This document shows positions 7,685 to 16,320 of a DNA stretch of 63,001 nucleotides, one piece after another. Below the pieces are notes generated by a model. It saw only the letters and a list, made by a program, of their open reading frames with translations. It had not been told where the DNA came from and searched no databases. This DNA comes from Peptostreptococcus stomatis DSM 17678 (lineage in GTDB: Bacteria > Bacillota > Clostridia > Peptostreptococcales > Peptostreptococcaceae). The position numbers and the translations under genes are program-made. How positions within the stretch are numbered: the first letter of the stretch is position 1; the number at the start of each line of letters is the position of its first letter. The stretch covers positions 1 through 63,001 of the forward strand of contig NZ_ADGQ01000002.1 in assembly GCF_000147675.1 (NCBI RefSeq), written 5' to 3'.

Positions 7685-8206
7685 ATGAGTAAGGCTATAG
7701 AATTAAAATCAGCTGTAGTTGCTGAAATAGCAGAAAAGTTTGAAAAGGCTGCTTCTGTTATCGTTGTAGATTACAAGGGATTAACAGTTGAACAGGTTAC
7801 AGATTTGAGAAGTCAGATGAGAGAAGCTGGTGTTGATTACAAGGTATACAAGAATACTTTGGTAAGAAGAGCTGCTAGCCAGATCGAAGGAGATGTATAT
7901 GCTAACTTCAACGATGAGCTACTAGTAGGTCCAAACGCAATAGCATTCGGTTATGAAGATGCAGTTGCTCCAGCTAGAGTACTTAAGGCTTTCATGGATA
8001 AGAATCCTGACAAGATCACTCTAAAGATGGGTGTAGTCGAAGGTGAATTCTACGATGAAGCAAAGATCGTTTCTCTTGCGTCTATACCATCAAGAGAAGA
8101 ACTTATCGCAAAACTTCTTGGCAGCTTGAAGGCTCCAATGTCAAACTTTGTTTACCTATTGGATGCTCTTGCAAAGAAGCAGGACGAAGAAGTTACAGAA
8201 GCTTAA
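7685..8206 (+). CDS. rplJ: Ribosomal protein L10 (uL10)
   Basis: 173-aa base of the L7/L12 stalk. The N-terminal domain has V-I-V-V-D-Y-K-G-L-T; the C-terminal helix anchors L12 dimers. GGAGG site. Under control of its own leader at 7541-7636. Confidence 0.97.
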   Translation: MSKAIELKSAVVAEIAEKFEKAASVIVVDYKGLTVEQVTDLRSQMREAGVDYKVYKNTLVRRAASQIEGDVYANFNDELLVGPNAIAFGYEDAVAPARVLKAFMDKNPDKITLKMGVVEGEFYDEAKIVSLASIPSREELIAKLLGSLKAPMSNFVYLLDALAKKQDEEVTEA

Positions 8207-8321
8207 TAAATCTACCTATAAGGCGGGTTGAGGCTGCCGGTTTGGTAGTATAAATCAGCGAGAAATCGCATAAGACAAATTTTAATTTAGAAAAACAAAT
8301 AATACACGGAGGTGCAATATA

Positions 8322-8690
8322 ATGACAATAGAACAGATTTTAGAAGCTATAGAAAACATGAAAGTGTTAGAATTAAATGAATTAGTTAAGGCTGCAGAAG
8401 AAAAATTCGGTGTATCTGCTTCAGCTCCAGTTATGGTTGCTGGTGCTGCAGGTGGTGCGGCTGCAGGTGGAGAAGAAAAGAGCGAATTCGATGTTATCCT
8501 AGCATCAGCTGGTTCTTCAAAGGTTGGAGTAATCAAGGAAGTTAGAGCTATAACAGGTCTTGGTCTTAAGGAAGCTAAGGAAGTTGTTGACAACGCTCCA
8601 AAGTCTGTTAAGGAAGGCGTATCTAAGGAAGAAGCTGAGCAGATCAAGGAAAAATTGGAAGCTGCTGGTGCAACAGTAGAAGTTAAATAA
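8322..8690 (+). CDS. rplL: Ribosomal protein L7/L12 (bL12)
   Basis: 122-aa stalk protein that recruits translation GTPases. Shows the N-terminal dimerisation helices, an Ala/Gly hinge (about residues 36-52), and the C-terminal domain with [16 protein letters not shown]. Codon use is that of a highly expressed gene. A terminator follows. Confidence 0.98.
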   Translation: MTIEQILEAIENMKVLELNELVKAAEEKFGVSASAPVMVAGAAGGAAAGGEEKSEFDVILASAGSSKVGVIKEVRAITGLGLKEAKEVVDNAPKSVKEGVSKEEAEQIKEKLEAAGATVEVK

Positions 8691-8713
8691 TTAAAGATTT
8701 AATTTGCTTATTA

Positions 8714-8754
8714 AAAGGGTTGTCTGTATCGTTAGGATCGGGCGGCTCTTTTTT
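8714..8754 (+). terminator. Terminator after rplL
   Basis: Long stem with several G-T pairs (8716-8730 with 8735-8749), then a T-run. Confidence 0.75.
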
Positions 8755-8792
8755 AATATAAGCCTAAGGCACTAACCTAGTATTTTCTAGTC

Positions 8793-8816
8793 AAAACCCG
8801 GAAGAAGGGGGTTTTT
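8793..8816 (+). terminator. Second terminator after rplL
   Basis: AAAACCC pairs with GGGTTTT (8793-8799 with 8809-8815), ending in T. Confidence 0.55.
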
Positions 8817-8837
8817 GGACTTATAGTGAGGTAAATT

Positions 8838-9977
8838 ATGAAAGAATATAGATTTATATTGGGTGGTTATACCAGGAGGTCTAACAAGGGTATACATATC
8901 CTTAATATAGGTATTGACGGATTAGGCCATGAAAAGGCAGATAATAAAGGATGTATGAATTCAAGCTTAGCTGGTAAGGAAAAGCTTGCTTGTGATAAGC
9001 TTCTTGGACCTAGGGCTAAGGACCAGAGTAGGCTCCTCTTGGAGATAGAAGACCCTTCCTATATGGCTCTTGAGGCCAATAAACTTTTTGTCCTTAGCTC
9101 TAGGGATGAAGGTGGAGTCCTAGCCTACGATTTTGATAAGGAGAGGGGACAACTTGATTTTATAAGTGAGGTGGGCAAGTTGGGCAAGGCTCCCTGCCAC
9201 CTGTATTTTGACCAGAAAAAATCTCTTTTATATGCCAGCAACTACCACCTGGGAAGGTTGGATATCCTATCCTTGGACAAGGTTGGATTGAGCCTGGCCA
9301 AGTCCATAGGGCTTGAGGGATCTGGTCCTGTTAGTCCCAACCAGGATGGGCCTAGGTGCCATATGGCTATCAAGGACCCCAATGATAAATATACCTTAGT
9401 TGTAAATTTAGGGGGAGATAGGATTGATACCTATTGTATTGATGATAATAGGGCAGTTCTGGTTGCAAGCTACCAGACAAGGCCTGGTATGGGGCCTAGG
9501 CATATGGTCTTTGGTCCGGACTCGAAGTATGCATACCTGATGGGGGAATTAGACTCCACAGTTGAGGTTCTAGCCTATGATGATGTCAAGGGTATATTAA
9601 GACATGTAAATAGGGTTTCAAGCCTTCCTGTGGGCTCTGAGAGCTTCACAGGCAATAGTGGGGCAGCTATCAAGGTAAGCAAGATAAAAAATAAGGCGGG
9701 TAAGTATAACCTATATGTATCCAATAGGGGGCATGATAGCCTTAGTGTATACGAATTAGGTGACGAGGGTGGCATAAGATTTTTACAAAATATAGGGAGT
9801 GGTGGAAAAAATCCTAGAGACTTTGCCCTTAGCCCGGATGAAAAATTTATCCTAGTAGGTCACCAGGATTCAAATGATATAGTCCTATTTGAAAGATTGG
9901 GAGATGGGAGCCTAGTAAAGAGCAAGAGACTTGACTCTAGACTAGATGAAATTGTGTGTATCATCCCTCTTGATTAG
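8838..9977 (+). CDS. Lactonase family protein (6-phosphogluconolactonase-like, beta-propeller)
   Basis: 379 aa, cytoplasmic, seven-bladed propeller family (COG2706), some members of which hydrolyse 6-phosphogluconolactone in the pentose phosphate pathway. Recognisable blade motifs include G-P-R-H-M-V-F-G-P-D, Y-V-S-N-R-G-H-D-S-L and G-G-K-N-P-R-D-F-A-L-S-P-D-E-K. Between about residues 35 and 60 there is a charged insert with no blade motif. Stands alone between terminators. A role beside transketolase (59845) in sugar phosphate use is possible but not shown. Confidence 0.8.
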   Translation: MKEYRFILGGYTRRSNKGIHILNIGIDGLGHEKADNKGCMNSSLAGKEKLACDKLLGPRAKDQSRLLLEIEDPSYMALEANKLFVLSSRDEGGVLAYDFDKERGQLDFISEVGKLGKAPCHLYFDQKKSLLYASNYHLGRLDILSLDKVGLSLAKSIGLEGSGPVSPNQDGPRCHMAIKDPNDKYTLVVNLGGDRIDTYCIDDNRAVLVASYQTRPGMGPRHMVFGPDSKYAYLMGELDSTVEVLAYDDVKGILRHVNRVSSLPVGSESFTGNSGAAIKVSKIKNKAGKYNLYVSNRGHDSLSVYELGDEGGIRFLQNIGSGGKNPRDFALSPDEKFILVGHQDSNDIVLFERLGDGSLVKSKRLDSRLDEIVCIIPLD

Positions 9978-10045
9978 TTTATTGATTGCCTGAATTTAGG
10001 TATTTTTGGAAAAAAGGATCTAAATGGGGGATAAATCTGTGTATA

Positions 10046-10073
10046 TGTGGATAAATTAGTCAATTTTTCCACA
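10046..10073. promoter_or_regulatory. DnaA-box-like pair
   Basis: TGTGGATAA at 10046-10054 is the exact complement of the DnaA box TTATCCACA. TTTTCCACA at 10065-10073 is one mismatch away. They sit in the 220-bp gap before the SGNH gene. Two boxes alone do not make an origin. Confidence 0.35.
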
Positions 10074-10103
10074 AATTCTACTTTTTTTATCATTCAGTTA
10101 TGG

Positions 10104-10109
10104 TATAAT
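10104..10109 (+). promoter_or_regulatory. Extended -10 promoter of the O-acylation cassette
   Basis: TGGTATAAT gives a TATAAT box with the upstream TGn extension. No good -35 box is seen. Confidence 0.5.
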
Positions 10110-10205
10110 TAAGTATTAGAATATAAGTGTGTTTTGCAATATGCAGTTCAGGAACTTTTAAGGTAATTAATAAGGAATTTATAAAATAGAAATGGGAAGA
10201 TGTAT

Positions 10206-10946
10206 ATGAGAAAAAGTAAGCTTTTAGCACTTAGTGCTGCGATGATTATGACTAGTGCCACGGCATATGGGGCATATGCTGCAGATTCTGCTAGGTCAGG
10301 CAAAGCCAGTATAGAGTGGACATTGTCATTTATAAAGAAGCAAGAAAATCAGCGTATTGACGATGTGGAAGAAGAAATCAATAAGGTAAATAAGGATACT
10401 TCTATTACTAAGTTTAATATGACCAAGGCCAAATCAAGGTTTGATGATGTGGTCTTTCTTGGGGACTCAATAACAGAATATTTGAAACAGGCTAATATAC
10501 TAGGACCTACTAGCGTTCTAGCTAGTAAGGGTGAACATGTAAACCAGGCCAGTAAGCACTTAAATGAGATTAAAAACTTAAAACCAAAGCAGATAGTAAT
10601 CCTTTATGGGGCAAATGACCTAAATACCCAGACACCTGAGGCCTTCAAGGAGAATTACATTAGTTTGGTTAAGAAGATTAAAAAGCTTGACCCGGGAGTG
10701 AAGGTATATCTACAGGCCCCTTTACCTGTAAATGAGACTATTACAAGGGCCAAGGATGACAGAATCAACAATGAAAATGTAAAGATTCTGATACAGAAAA
10801 CCAAGGCTGTTGCATCTGCTACAGGTGCCAACTACCTACCTTCAGATGGCTTGATAACATCAAAAAATCTGTATGAACCGGATGGTATCCATCTAAAGTA
10901 TGATTTTTACAAGAATTGGCTATACTTCTTGAGTGAAAATATATAA
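10206..10946 (+). CDS. Secreted SGNH/GDSL hydrolase
   Basis: Probable exported esterase or acetyltransferase partner acting on surface polysaccharide. An N-terminal signal peptide (Lys-rich start, hydrophobic core, cleavage near A-Y-A-A-D) is followed by the SGNH fold: F-L-G-D-S-I-T (Ser), Y-G-A-N-D (Gly-x-Asn-Asp) and D-G-I-H (Asp-x-x-His). I chose ATG 10206, because GGGAAG ends directly against the ATG at 10200 and is correctly spaced only for 10206. It is the first gene of a four-gene cassette with DUF4358-like, MBOAT and DHHW genes; such sets O-acylate extracellular glycans. Confidence 0.85.
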   Translation: MRKSKLLALSAAMIMTSATAYGAYAADSARSGKASIEWTLSFIKKQENQRIDDVEEEINKVNKDTSITKFNMTKAKSRFDDVVFLGDSITEYLKQANILGPTSVLASKGEHVNQASKHLNEIKNLKPKQIVILYGANDLNTQTPEAFKENYISLVKKIKKLDPGVKVYLQAPLPVNETITRAKDDRINNENVKILIQKTKAVASATGANYLPSDGLITSKNLYEPDGIHLKYDFYKNWLYFLSENI

Positions 10947-10961
10947 GGGGGGGTGTACTGA

Positions 10962-11606
10962 TTGGATAATAATGATAAAAATAAGAAAAATCCAGCCAAG
11001 GAGCCAAATCCGAGCCAGGGCGTAAATTACGAACAGACTGCCAGGCTTAGGATAATAAAGAGCGAGGACATAGAGGCGGATTTGAAGGGGAAGACTATTA
11101 AGAATAAGCTAAACAGGATTAAACCTATGAAGACTAGTTCTATCTACAAGAAAAAGTATATGGCCCTAATCTTGGTGGTGATTTTGGTCTTTGTATTGGC
11201 CTACCAGTTTGTAAAGGTTAGAAATCTTGATTTTGCAACGCTTGGATCCAATATTGAAAAAAGAATAAGCATGGATAACTTTGTCAAGGGCAATGACCTT
11301 AGCCTGAGGAAGTTATATGGTATAAACAAGATAGAGGTGGAAAAGTATATTTCATATGTGCCTAAGAGCAATATGTTGGCCAATGAAATCCTTATAGTAA
11401 AGGCCAAGCCAGAGTATGCAGATACCATTTTTTTAAGAATACAAAAGAGGGTGGATGACCAGTCAAAGAGCTTCAAAAACTATGCGCCAGACCAGTATAA
11501 GATAATGAGTTCTAGTCTTTTGAAGAAGAAGGGCGACTACATCTATTTTATATCTTATGAGAACGTAGACTTGATAAATAAAATAATCAAGGCAAATTAT
11601 GAGTAA
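10962..11606 (+). CDS. Membrane-anchored accessory protein (DUF4358-like)
   Basis: 214 aa from a TTG start with a strong AAGGGGGGG site. N-terminal charged cytoplasmic tail (about 65 residues), one transmembrane helix (about 68-87), then an extracytoplasmic domain. The domain layout and place between SGNH and MBOAT genes suit the DUF4358 family, whose members accompany MBOAT acyltransferases. Biochemical role unknown. Spacing to neighbours is 15 and 14 bp, so translation is likely coupled. Confidence 0.65.
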   Translation: MDNNDKNKKNPAKEPNPSQGVNYEQTARLRIIKSEDIEADLKGKTIKNKLNRIKPMKTSSIYKKKYMALILVVILVFVLAYQFVKVRNLDFATLGSNIEKRISMDNFVKGNDLSLRKLYGINKIEVEKYISYVPKSNMLANEILIVKAKPEYADTIFLRIQKRVDDQSKSFKNYAPDQYKIMSSSLLKKKGDYIYFISYENVDLINKIIKANYE

Positions 11607-11620
11607 GGGAGGGAAGATAA

Positions 11621-13027
11621 TTGAGTTTTACTAGTTTAACATTTTTATTTTATTTCTTCCCGATAGCAATTATATTATATTCCATAGTACCAAAGAGGTT
11701 TAAAAATGGCCTATTGTTGCTACTGAGTTTATTCTTTTACAGTTGGGGAGACCCTAGGTACCTATTGTTGATTATGGTATCTGTAGTAGTTACTTGGTTT
11801 GGAATCAGGTTTATCCACTCCAGGCGAAAAAAGAGGGAAGAGGCCAAATTTTATTTTGTGTGTCTATTGGTATTTAATTTAGCAATATTGGCATTTTTTA
11901 AATATTATGGATTCCTGATAGACAACATAAATACGATATTCAGGACTAATCTACAGATAGTAGAGATAGGCCTTCCTTTTGGTATATCCTTCTATACATT
12001 TAAGATAATTTCATATATGGCTGATGTCTATACAGGCAAGACTCCTCCTCAGAAGAGTTTTACAGACTTCGCCTTATATGTATGCATATTCCCTCAAATA
12101 GGGGCTGGTCCTATAGTCCAGTATTCGTATATGGCCAAGGAACTATTGGTGAGAAGACCATCTCCAGACCTATTTGGTAGGGGGGTAGAAAAATTTATAC
12201 TGGGACTAGGTAAAAAGGTCCTAATAGCCAATAACCTAGCTTTGGTATGGGCCAGCGTAAAGGCTAGTCCGGACTTAAAGATGTCTGCTATAACAGCCTG
12301 GTTGGGTATTATAGCCTTTACCCTACAGATATACTTCGACTTTAGTGGTTATTCAGATATGGCTATAGGTCTAGGTAATATGTTTGGCTTTAAGTGGGCA
12401 GAAAACTTTAACTATCCATATATTTCCAAGAGCGCAACAGAATTTTGGAGAAGGTGGCATATATCACTTGGAAACTGGTTCAAGACTTATATATACTTCC
12501 CTCTGGGTGGTAGTAAGTGTTCGGCTAAAAAGCACCTAAGGAATATATTTGTAGTATGGATGGTTACAGGTTTATGGCATGGTGCCAGCTGGAACTTTGT
12601 GGTATGGGGTCTATATTTTGGCCTTATTATATACCTAGAAAAAGTCAAATTAGCTAAGATATTGCAGAAGTTAAGTCCAAAAATCCAGCTTTTCTACTGC
12701 TTGTTAATAGTAGTTTTAGGTTGGGTAATGTTTGACCTGCAGGGAATATCCCAGATAGCTAGCTTCTATAGTAGGCTACTGGTATTCGGATCTAGTGGAT
12801 TTATAGATGGAAATGCCCTATACATACTAAAAACTTCATGGAAGTTATTTGTATTGGCTATTATAGGTGCTAGTCCTTTTGTTTTAGGCTTGATAAACAA
12901 TGTAAAGAGTAGGTTTGGCAGGGGTGGATATGCCTTCTTGTCAGTATGCTATCTATTGATAGTACTTCTATCAGTAGCATCCTTGGTAGGAGATAGCTAT
13001 AGCCCATTCTTATACTTTAAATTTTAG
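11621..13027 (+). CDS. MBOAT family O-acyltransferase (AlgI/DltB-like)
   Basis: 468-aa polytopic membrane protein that passes acyl groups from the cytoplasm to a sugar or teichoic acid acceptor outside. The conserved regions are clear: F-W-R-R-W-H-I-S-L, F-P-L-G-G-S, and the catalytic-His segment G-L-W-H-G-A-S-W-N-F-V-V-W-G. TTG start with GGGAGG site. The DHHW and SGNH partners point to exopolysaccharide or cell-wall glycan acetylation rather than D-alanylation; no dltA/dltC is nearby. Confidence 0.92.
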   Translation: MSFTSLTFLFYFFPIAIILYSIVPKRFKNGLLLLLSLFFYSWGDPRYLLLIMVSVVVTWFGIRFIHSRRKKREEAKFYFVCLLVFNLAILAFFKYYGFLIDNINTIFRTNLQIVEIGLPFGISFYTFKIISYMADVYTGKTPPQKSFTDFALYVCIFPQIGAGPIVQYSYMAKELLVRRPSPDLFGRGVEKFILGLGKKVLIANNLALVWASVKASPDLKMSAITAWLGIIAFTLQIYFDFSGYSDMAIGLGNMFGFKWAENFNYPYISKSATEFWRRWHISLGNWFKTYIYFPLGGSKCSAKKHLRNIFVVWMVTGLWHGASWNFVVWGLYFGLIIYLEKVKLAKILQKLSPKIQLFYCLLIVVLGWVMFDLQGISQIASFYSRLLVFGSSGFIDGNALYILKTSWKLFVLAIIGASPFVLGLINNVKSRFGRGGYAFLSVCYLLIVLLSVASLVGDSYSPFLYFKF

Positions 13028-13042
13028 GTGGAGGTGAAATAA

Positions 13043-14767
13043 ATGAATAAAAAAATACGTTATGAAGAACCGAAGATGCCTGAAAGCCTAAGAAAACTAA
13101 TGGAAATAGAGAATGATCCACCTAGGAAAAAGAAGAAAAAGAGACCTGAAGAAGGTCCTAGAAGTACAAAAACTGCAAAAAAGAGGCCTAGTCAAAAGAG
13201 CTCTGCCAATAAAACCAAGAAGACTAGACCTAGTCAGGAAAGACAGGAAAGGACTAAAAAGTCAAGTAGTCAGCCGATAAAACAGCCTACAAGAAAGGTT
13301 GCTAAACCAGCTACAAAGCAGGTATCAAAGCAGGCTACAAAGACTAGACCTAGGCCAAATCAGAAGGCCCAGCCAACTAGAAATGCTAGGCCAAGACCAG
13401 ATCAAGAAGGCCAGAGAAGGCCAGAGAAGGCTAGACCAAGCCAGACTAGACCAAATCAGAAGGCAATCCAGTCTAAAAAGAGGCCAAATAAGGCGGTCAG
13501 ACCAGCAAAAAGAAGGTCTAGAAACTTTAAGGCCATTCCTTCGACTATCATATATGGACTTACCCTGCTTATAAACTTCTTGGTATCAGGGGGTGACAAG
13601 GGCAAGTATATAAAGGGTGACAGAAGAGAAAAGTTGGATAAGACCTTTTATAGGATTCTACCAGTAGCCTTCGTAGGATTGACTATTTTGATAATGTTGG
13701 CGGTCCTAGTTCACAGGGACCAGGCCACATCCATAGCAGAAAACAGGGAGTTAGAGCAAAGGCCTAAGTTTACTATTTCATCATTTATAACTGGTAAGTA
13801 CTCTGATAAACAGGCCGTACATATGTCAGACCAATTCCCAAATAGGGCAGGTTTTATAAAGACCAAGGCCAACCTAGACAGGTTGATGGGCAAGAAGGAG
13901 ATAAATGGTGTATATCTGGGCTCAGACGGATACCTGATGGAAGGTTTCAAGGCTGAAAATCCAAATATCACCAAGCTAAAGGTTGATGCAATCAATAAGT
14001 TTGCTAACTCAAATAAGAAACTAAAGGTATCTATGATGCTTGTACCTAACAAGGTTGATGTTTATAGTCACCTAATGCCTAAAAACGCTCCTGTGGACTC
14101 TCAGACGGATTATTTGAAGGCTGTAACATCCATGTTGAGCAACAAGGTGAGGATGGTAGATGTAGAACAGACATTTAATAAGCTTAAGAATAGTGAGCAG
14201 TTATACTATAAGACTGACCATCATTGGACTACAGATGGTGCCTTCTATGCATATACAGATTTTTGCAAGGCACTTAATATAGAGCCAACTAGTCAGAACA
14301 ACTTTAACAGGTCACAAGCCTCTGATTCATTTAGGGGTAGCCTATACTACAAGACAGGGGCAGAAATTGGTAAGCCAGAGGATATATACCTATACCTAAC
14401 ACAGGACAATGCACCTGTAATTACAAAGTATTACGATACTAAGAAGAAGGTGCCAAGTCTTTATGACTCATCAAAGTTATCGGCCAGGGACCAGTATGAG
14501 GTCTTTACAGGAGGTAACCACTCTCAGATTAAGATCAGGACGAGTGTAGAGACAGAGAGGAAGATTTTAGTTATAAAGGACTCATACGCCAATGCTATGA
14601 TACCTTTCCTAGCTACTAGCTTCTCAGAGATAAGCGTAGTTGATATGAGGTACTTTACTGGAAGTCTTAGTGATGTCATTAACAATAATGATGTGACAGA
14701 TGTCCTATTCTTGTACAATGTTAATACCTTCAATGCGGACTCATCTATATTGAGTATAAATGAGTAA
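13043..14767 (+). CDS. DHHW/AlgX-like SGNH protein with a long basic N-terminal tail
   Basis: 574 aa. Residues 1 to about 165 are a low-complexity Lys/Arg/Pro/Gln/Thr tail with repeated R-P-x-Q and K-K-R-P units. Hydrophobic segments follow (about 170-190 and 210-230), then an extracellular SGNH-like domain with the hallmark T-D-H-H-W-T-T-D-G-A and, near the C-terminus, I-K-D-S-Y-A-N-A (the Ser motif). In the alginate system AlgX/AlgJ of this family complete the acetyl transfer begun by the MBOAT protein. The basic tail is unusual and probably cytoplasmic. Last gene of the cassette. Confidence 0.85.
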   Translation: MNKKIRYEEPKMPESLRKLMEIENDPPRKKKKKRPEEGPRSTKTAKKRPSQKSSANKTKKTRPSQERQERTKKSSSQPIKQPTRKVAKPATKQVSKQATKTRPRPNQKAQPTRNARPRPDQEGQRRPEKARPSQTRPNQKAIQSKKRPNKAVRPAKRRSRNFKAIPSTIIYGLTLLINFLVSGGDKGKYIKGDRREKLDKTFYRILPVAFVGLTILIMLAVLVHRDQATSIAENRELEQRPKFTISSFITGKYSDKQAVHMSDQFPNRAGFIKTKANLDRLMGKKEINGVYLGSDGYLMEGFKAENPNITKLKVDAINKFANSNKKLKVSMMLVPNKVDVYSHLMPKNAPVDSQTDYLKAVTSMLSNKVRMVDVEQTFNKLKNSEQLYYKTDHHWTTDGAFYAYTDFCKALNIEPTSQNNFNRSQASDSFRGSLYYKTGAEIGKPEDIYLYLTQDNAPVITKYYDTKKKVPSLYDSSKLSARDQYEVFTGGNHSQIKIRTSVETERKILVIKDSYANAMIPFLATSFSEISVVDMRYFTGSLSDVINNNDVTDVLFLYNVNTFNADSSILSINE

Positions 14768-14835
14768 TGAGACTAATATCTTATCTGCCTTATTTAAACA
14801 AATAAAAAATCGCCCTTAAGCGACTTTGATAAAGA

Positions 14836-14880
14836 GGGGGGCTTGTATTCTAGATATATTGATAAGAATACAAGCCCTCC
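14836..14880. terminator. Bidirectional terminator between DHHW gene and DUF2812 gene
   Basis: 15-bp inverted repeat (14836-14850 with 14866-14880, one G-T). It sits between convergent genes, with short T-rich stretches on both sides. Confidence 0.65.
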
Positions 14881-14936
14881 TTCTATGGTTTATTTTATAC
14901 TTCTATGGTCTAATTTTTATAATTTGCTTTTACAAG

Positions 14937-15485
14937 TTACTCCCAAAGATTTTTTTCATCCTTAGGGATGGAGTAGTTTCTGTGCTTTCGTATAGCCATG
15001 ACTAAGAAGATAAGTCCAGAAACAATAAGACCTAGGTCGACAATGATTGTAAACACAAATGGAAGGCCCCTATCTTTTACAGTATTCAAAGTACTATACA
15101 ATAGAAAAATTCCCAAAATCAACTGACTTATGCCGATGCTGAAAAAATGAGCGTATCGCTTGCTTATTTGATTTCTAATTTCCTTGCTGTCGGTATAGAG
15201 GTCCAAAGGGCCATCGGCAGTATTCTTTCTAAGATAGACCCTGCCAGCATAGTCTGAAACAACTGATATGCCACTTTCTTCCAAAAATGCAAGATAGTTC
15301 TTCCTCTTATAACCAGTATAATTTGGAATATCGATCTTGTACTGGTATTTGGTTGGTGAAACATCTTCAAATTCGTATTCGCCATTGTGGTAACCAATTA
15401 ACATAAGGCCATTTTCACCCTCTTGGTTCAACCATTCTTCTTCTTTTTGGATGTCCAAAAAAGACTTTTTAACGATAGTTTTCAT
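14937..15485 (-). CDS. DUF2812 membrane protein
   Basis: 182 aa. N-terminal soluble domain (about 1-105) of the DUF2812 type, with E-W-L-N-x2-G-x-x-G-L-M-L and Y-x-Y-x-I-D segments, then two transmembrane helices (about 113-132 and 142-162) and a charged tail. Such proteins are usually encoded with a PadR regulator and thought to be its sensor or target. Here the start overlaps the padR end by 17 bp. The function is not known. Confidence 0.8.
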   Translation of the reverse strand: MKTIVKKSFLDIQKEEEWLNQEGENGLMLIGYHNGEYEFEDVSPTKYQYKIDIPNYTGYKRKNYLAFLEESGISVVSDYAGRVYLRKNTADGPLDLYTDSKEIRNQISKRYAHFFSIGISQLILGIFLLYSTLNTVKDRGLPFVFTIIVDLGLIVSGLIFLVMAIRKHRNYSIPKDEKNLWE

Positions 15486-15807
15486 TTGCTGCCTCCTTTA
15501 CTTTCTTTGCATTTTGTAACATTTCTTCTAAGCGAACCAAGTCCCTTTCAAAGAATTCCTTTCCTGTATCCGTGATTATGTACTCTTTTTTTCTATCTTG
15601 TGGATATTCATCCAAGGCTTTGATCCAGCCCCTTTTTTGAAGGGTGTCCAAGGCTCCGTAGAGGGATCCTGCTCCTAAATTAAGGCGGTCATCTGTCATC
15701 TGGGCTATATCCTTCATAAGGGCGTAACCGTGTGCGGGACTGTGAAGTCGTAATAGGATGTAAAAGATAGATTCGGTAAGAGCACCACTGTTTGCTGTTC
15801 TTCCCAT
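15469..15807 (-). CDS. PadR family transcriptional regulator
   Basis: 112 aa. Winged-helix fold with the family pattern F-Y-I-L-L-R-L...H-G-Y-A-L-M and L-N-L-G-A-G-S-L-Y-G-A-L, followed by K-K-E-Y-I-I-T-D-T-G-K. It likely represses its own operon: the promoter at 15851-15879 is full of overlapping ATATAT palindromes. Confidence 0.9.
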   Translation of the reverse strand: MGRTANSGALTESIFYILLRLHSPAHGYALMKDIAQMTDDRLNLGAGSLYGALDTLQKRGWIKALDEYPQDRKKEYIITDTGKEFFERDLVRLEEMLQNAKKVKEAANENYR

Positions 15808-15835
15808 GTTTTCCCCTTTCTATTACACTATATGA

Positions 15836-15879
15836 TATATCTTTATCTGTAATATATCACAATCCGTAATATATGTCAA
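15836..15879 (-). promoter_or_regulatory. padR promoter with overlapping operator-like palindromes
   Basis: Minus strand: TTGACA at 15879-15874, 17-base spacer, TATATT at 15856-15851. Near-palindromes at 15849-15862 (TGTAATATATCACA) and a GATATATC at 15835-15842 cover the -10 and start, as expected for self-repression. Confidence 0.65.
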
Positions 15880-15905
15880 GGGCCAAAAGCATAAAATTGG
15901 ACTAT

Positions 15906-15940
15906 AAAAAAGGAGAATCAGGATTTTTCCTGTCTCTCCT
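15906..15940 (-). terminator. Terminator of the parM-parR operon
   Basis: Two-part stem (AGGAGA with TCTCCT, CAGGA with TCCTG), TTTT loop, then T-run on the minus strand. Confidence 0.75.
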
Positions 15941-16005
15941 GGGTAAATATTCAATTTTAATAAGGGATTTGTAAGCCATACATATAAACTTGTCAATATG
16001 AGACT

Positions 16006-16302
16006 CTAATCGGGCATATTAGAGAAAATATCCGCTATGCTATCCTTTACCTTGTCACGCTCATTCAAAGGCCTCCTAGGGGCATTCTGTGAGCTCATAA
16101 AGGGGGCATTCTGTTGAAAGCCACCACCACTTATAATTCCCCTTAGGAAAGTGACCTCATTTTTTATATATTTAAACTCTATTAACATCCTTTCAAGGGC
16201 CTGGCTCTTGGTGGAGATGTTGTTGTCATCCATATAATCCTGTATCAAGTCGTCGAGGTCCGGACTAATGTATGACGTTAATCTGATTCTATTATTTTTC
16301 AA
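16006..16302 (-). CDS. ParR-like ribbon-helix-helix DNA-binding protein
   Basis: 98 aa. N-terminal strand plus two helices (N-R-I-R-L-T-S-Y-I-S-P-D-L-D-D-L-I...T-K-S-Q-A-L-E-R-M-L-I) make a ribbon-helix-helix domain. The C-terminal half is Asn/Gln/Pro-rich and ends in an acidic helix that may contact the filament. It follows the actin-like gene after 18 bp, the usual order of type II partition cassettes. Predicted to bind the repeats at 17487-17619 and to repress the operon. Confidence 0.7.
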   Translation of the reverse strand: MKNNRIRLTSYISPDLDDLIQDYMDDNNISTKSQALERMLIEFKYIKNEVTFLRGIISGGGFQQNAPFMSSQNAPRRPLNERDKVKDSIADIFSNMPD

Positions 16303-16320
16303 GTCCTATCCACCAACCTC

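Noticed and set aside
8282-8647. Minus-strand ORF of 121 aa across rplL
   Set aside because: Antisense shadow of a highly expressed ribosomal gene, no ribosome site.
10046-10073. Replication origin
   Set aside because: Only one perfect and one imperfect DnaA box; no dnaA, dnaN or box cluster.
13299-13574. 91-aa ORF inside the DHHW gene
   Set aside because: Arises from the low-complexity Lys/Arg/Gln repeats read in another frame; no ribosome site.
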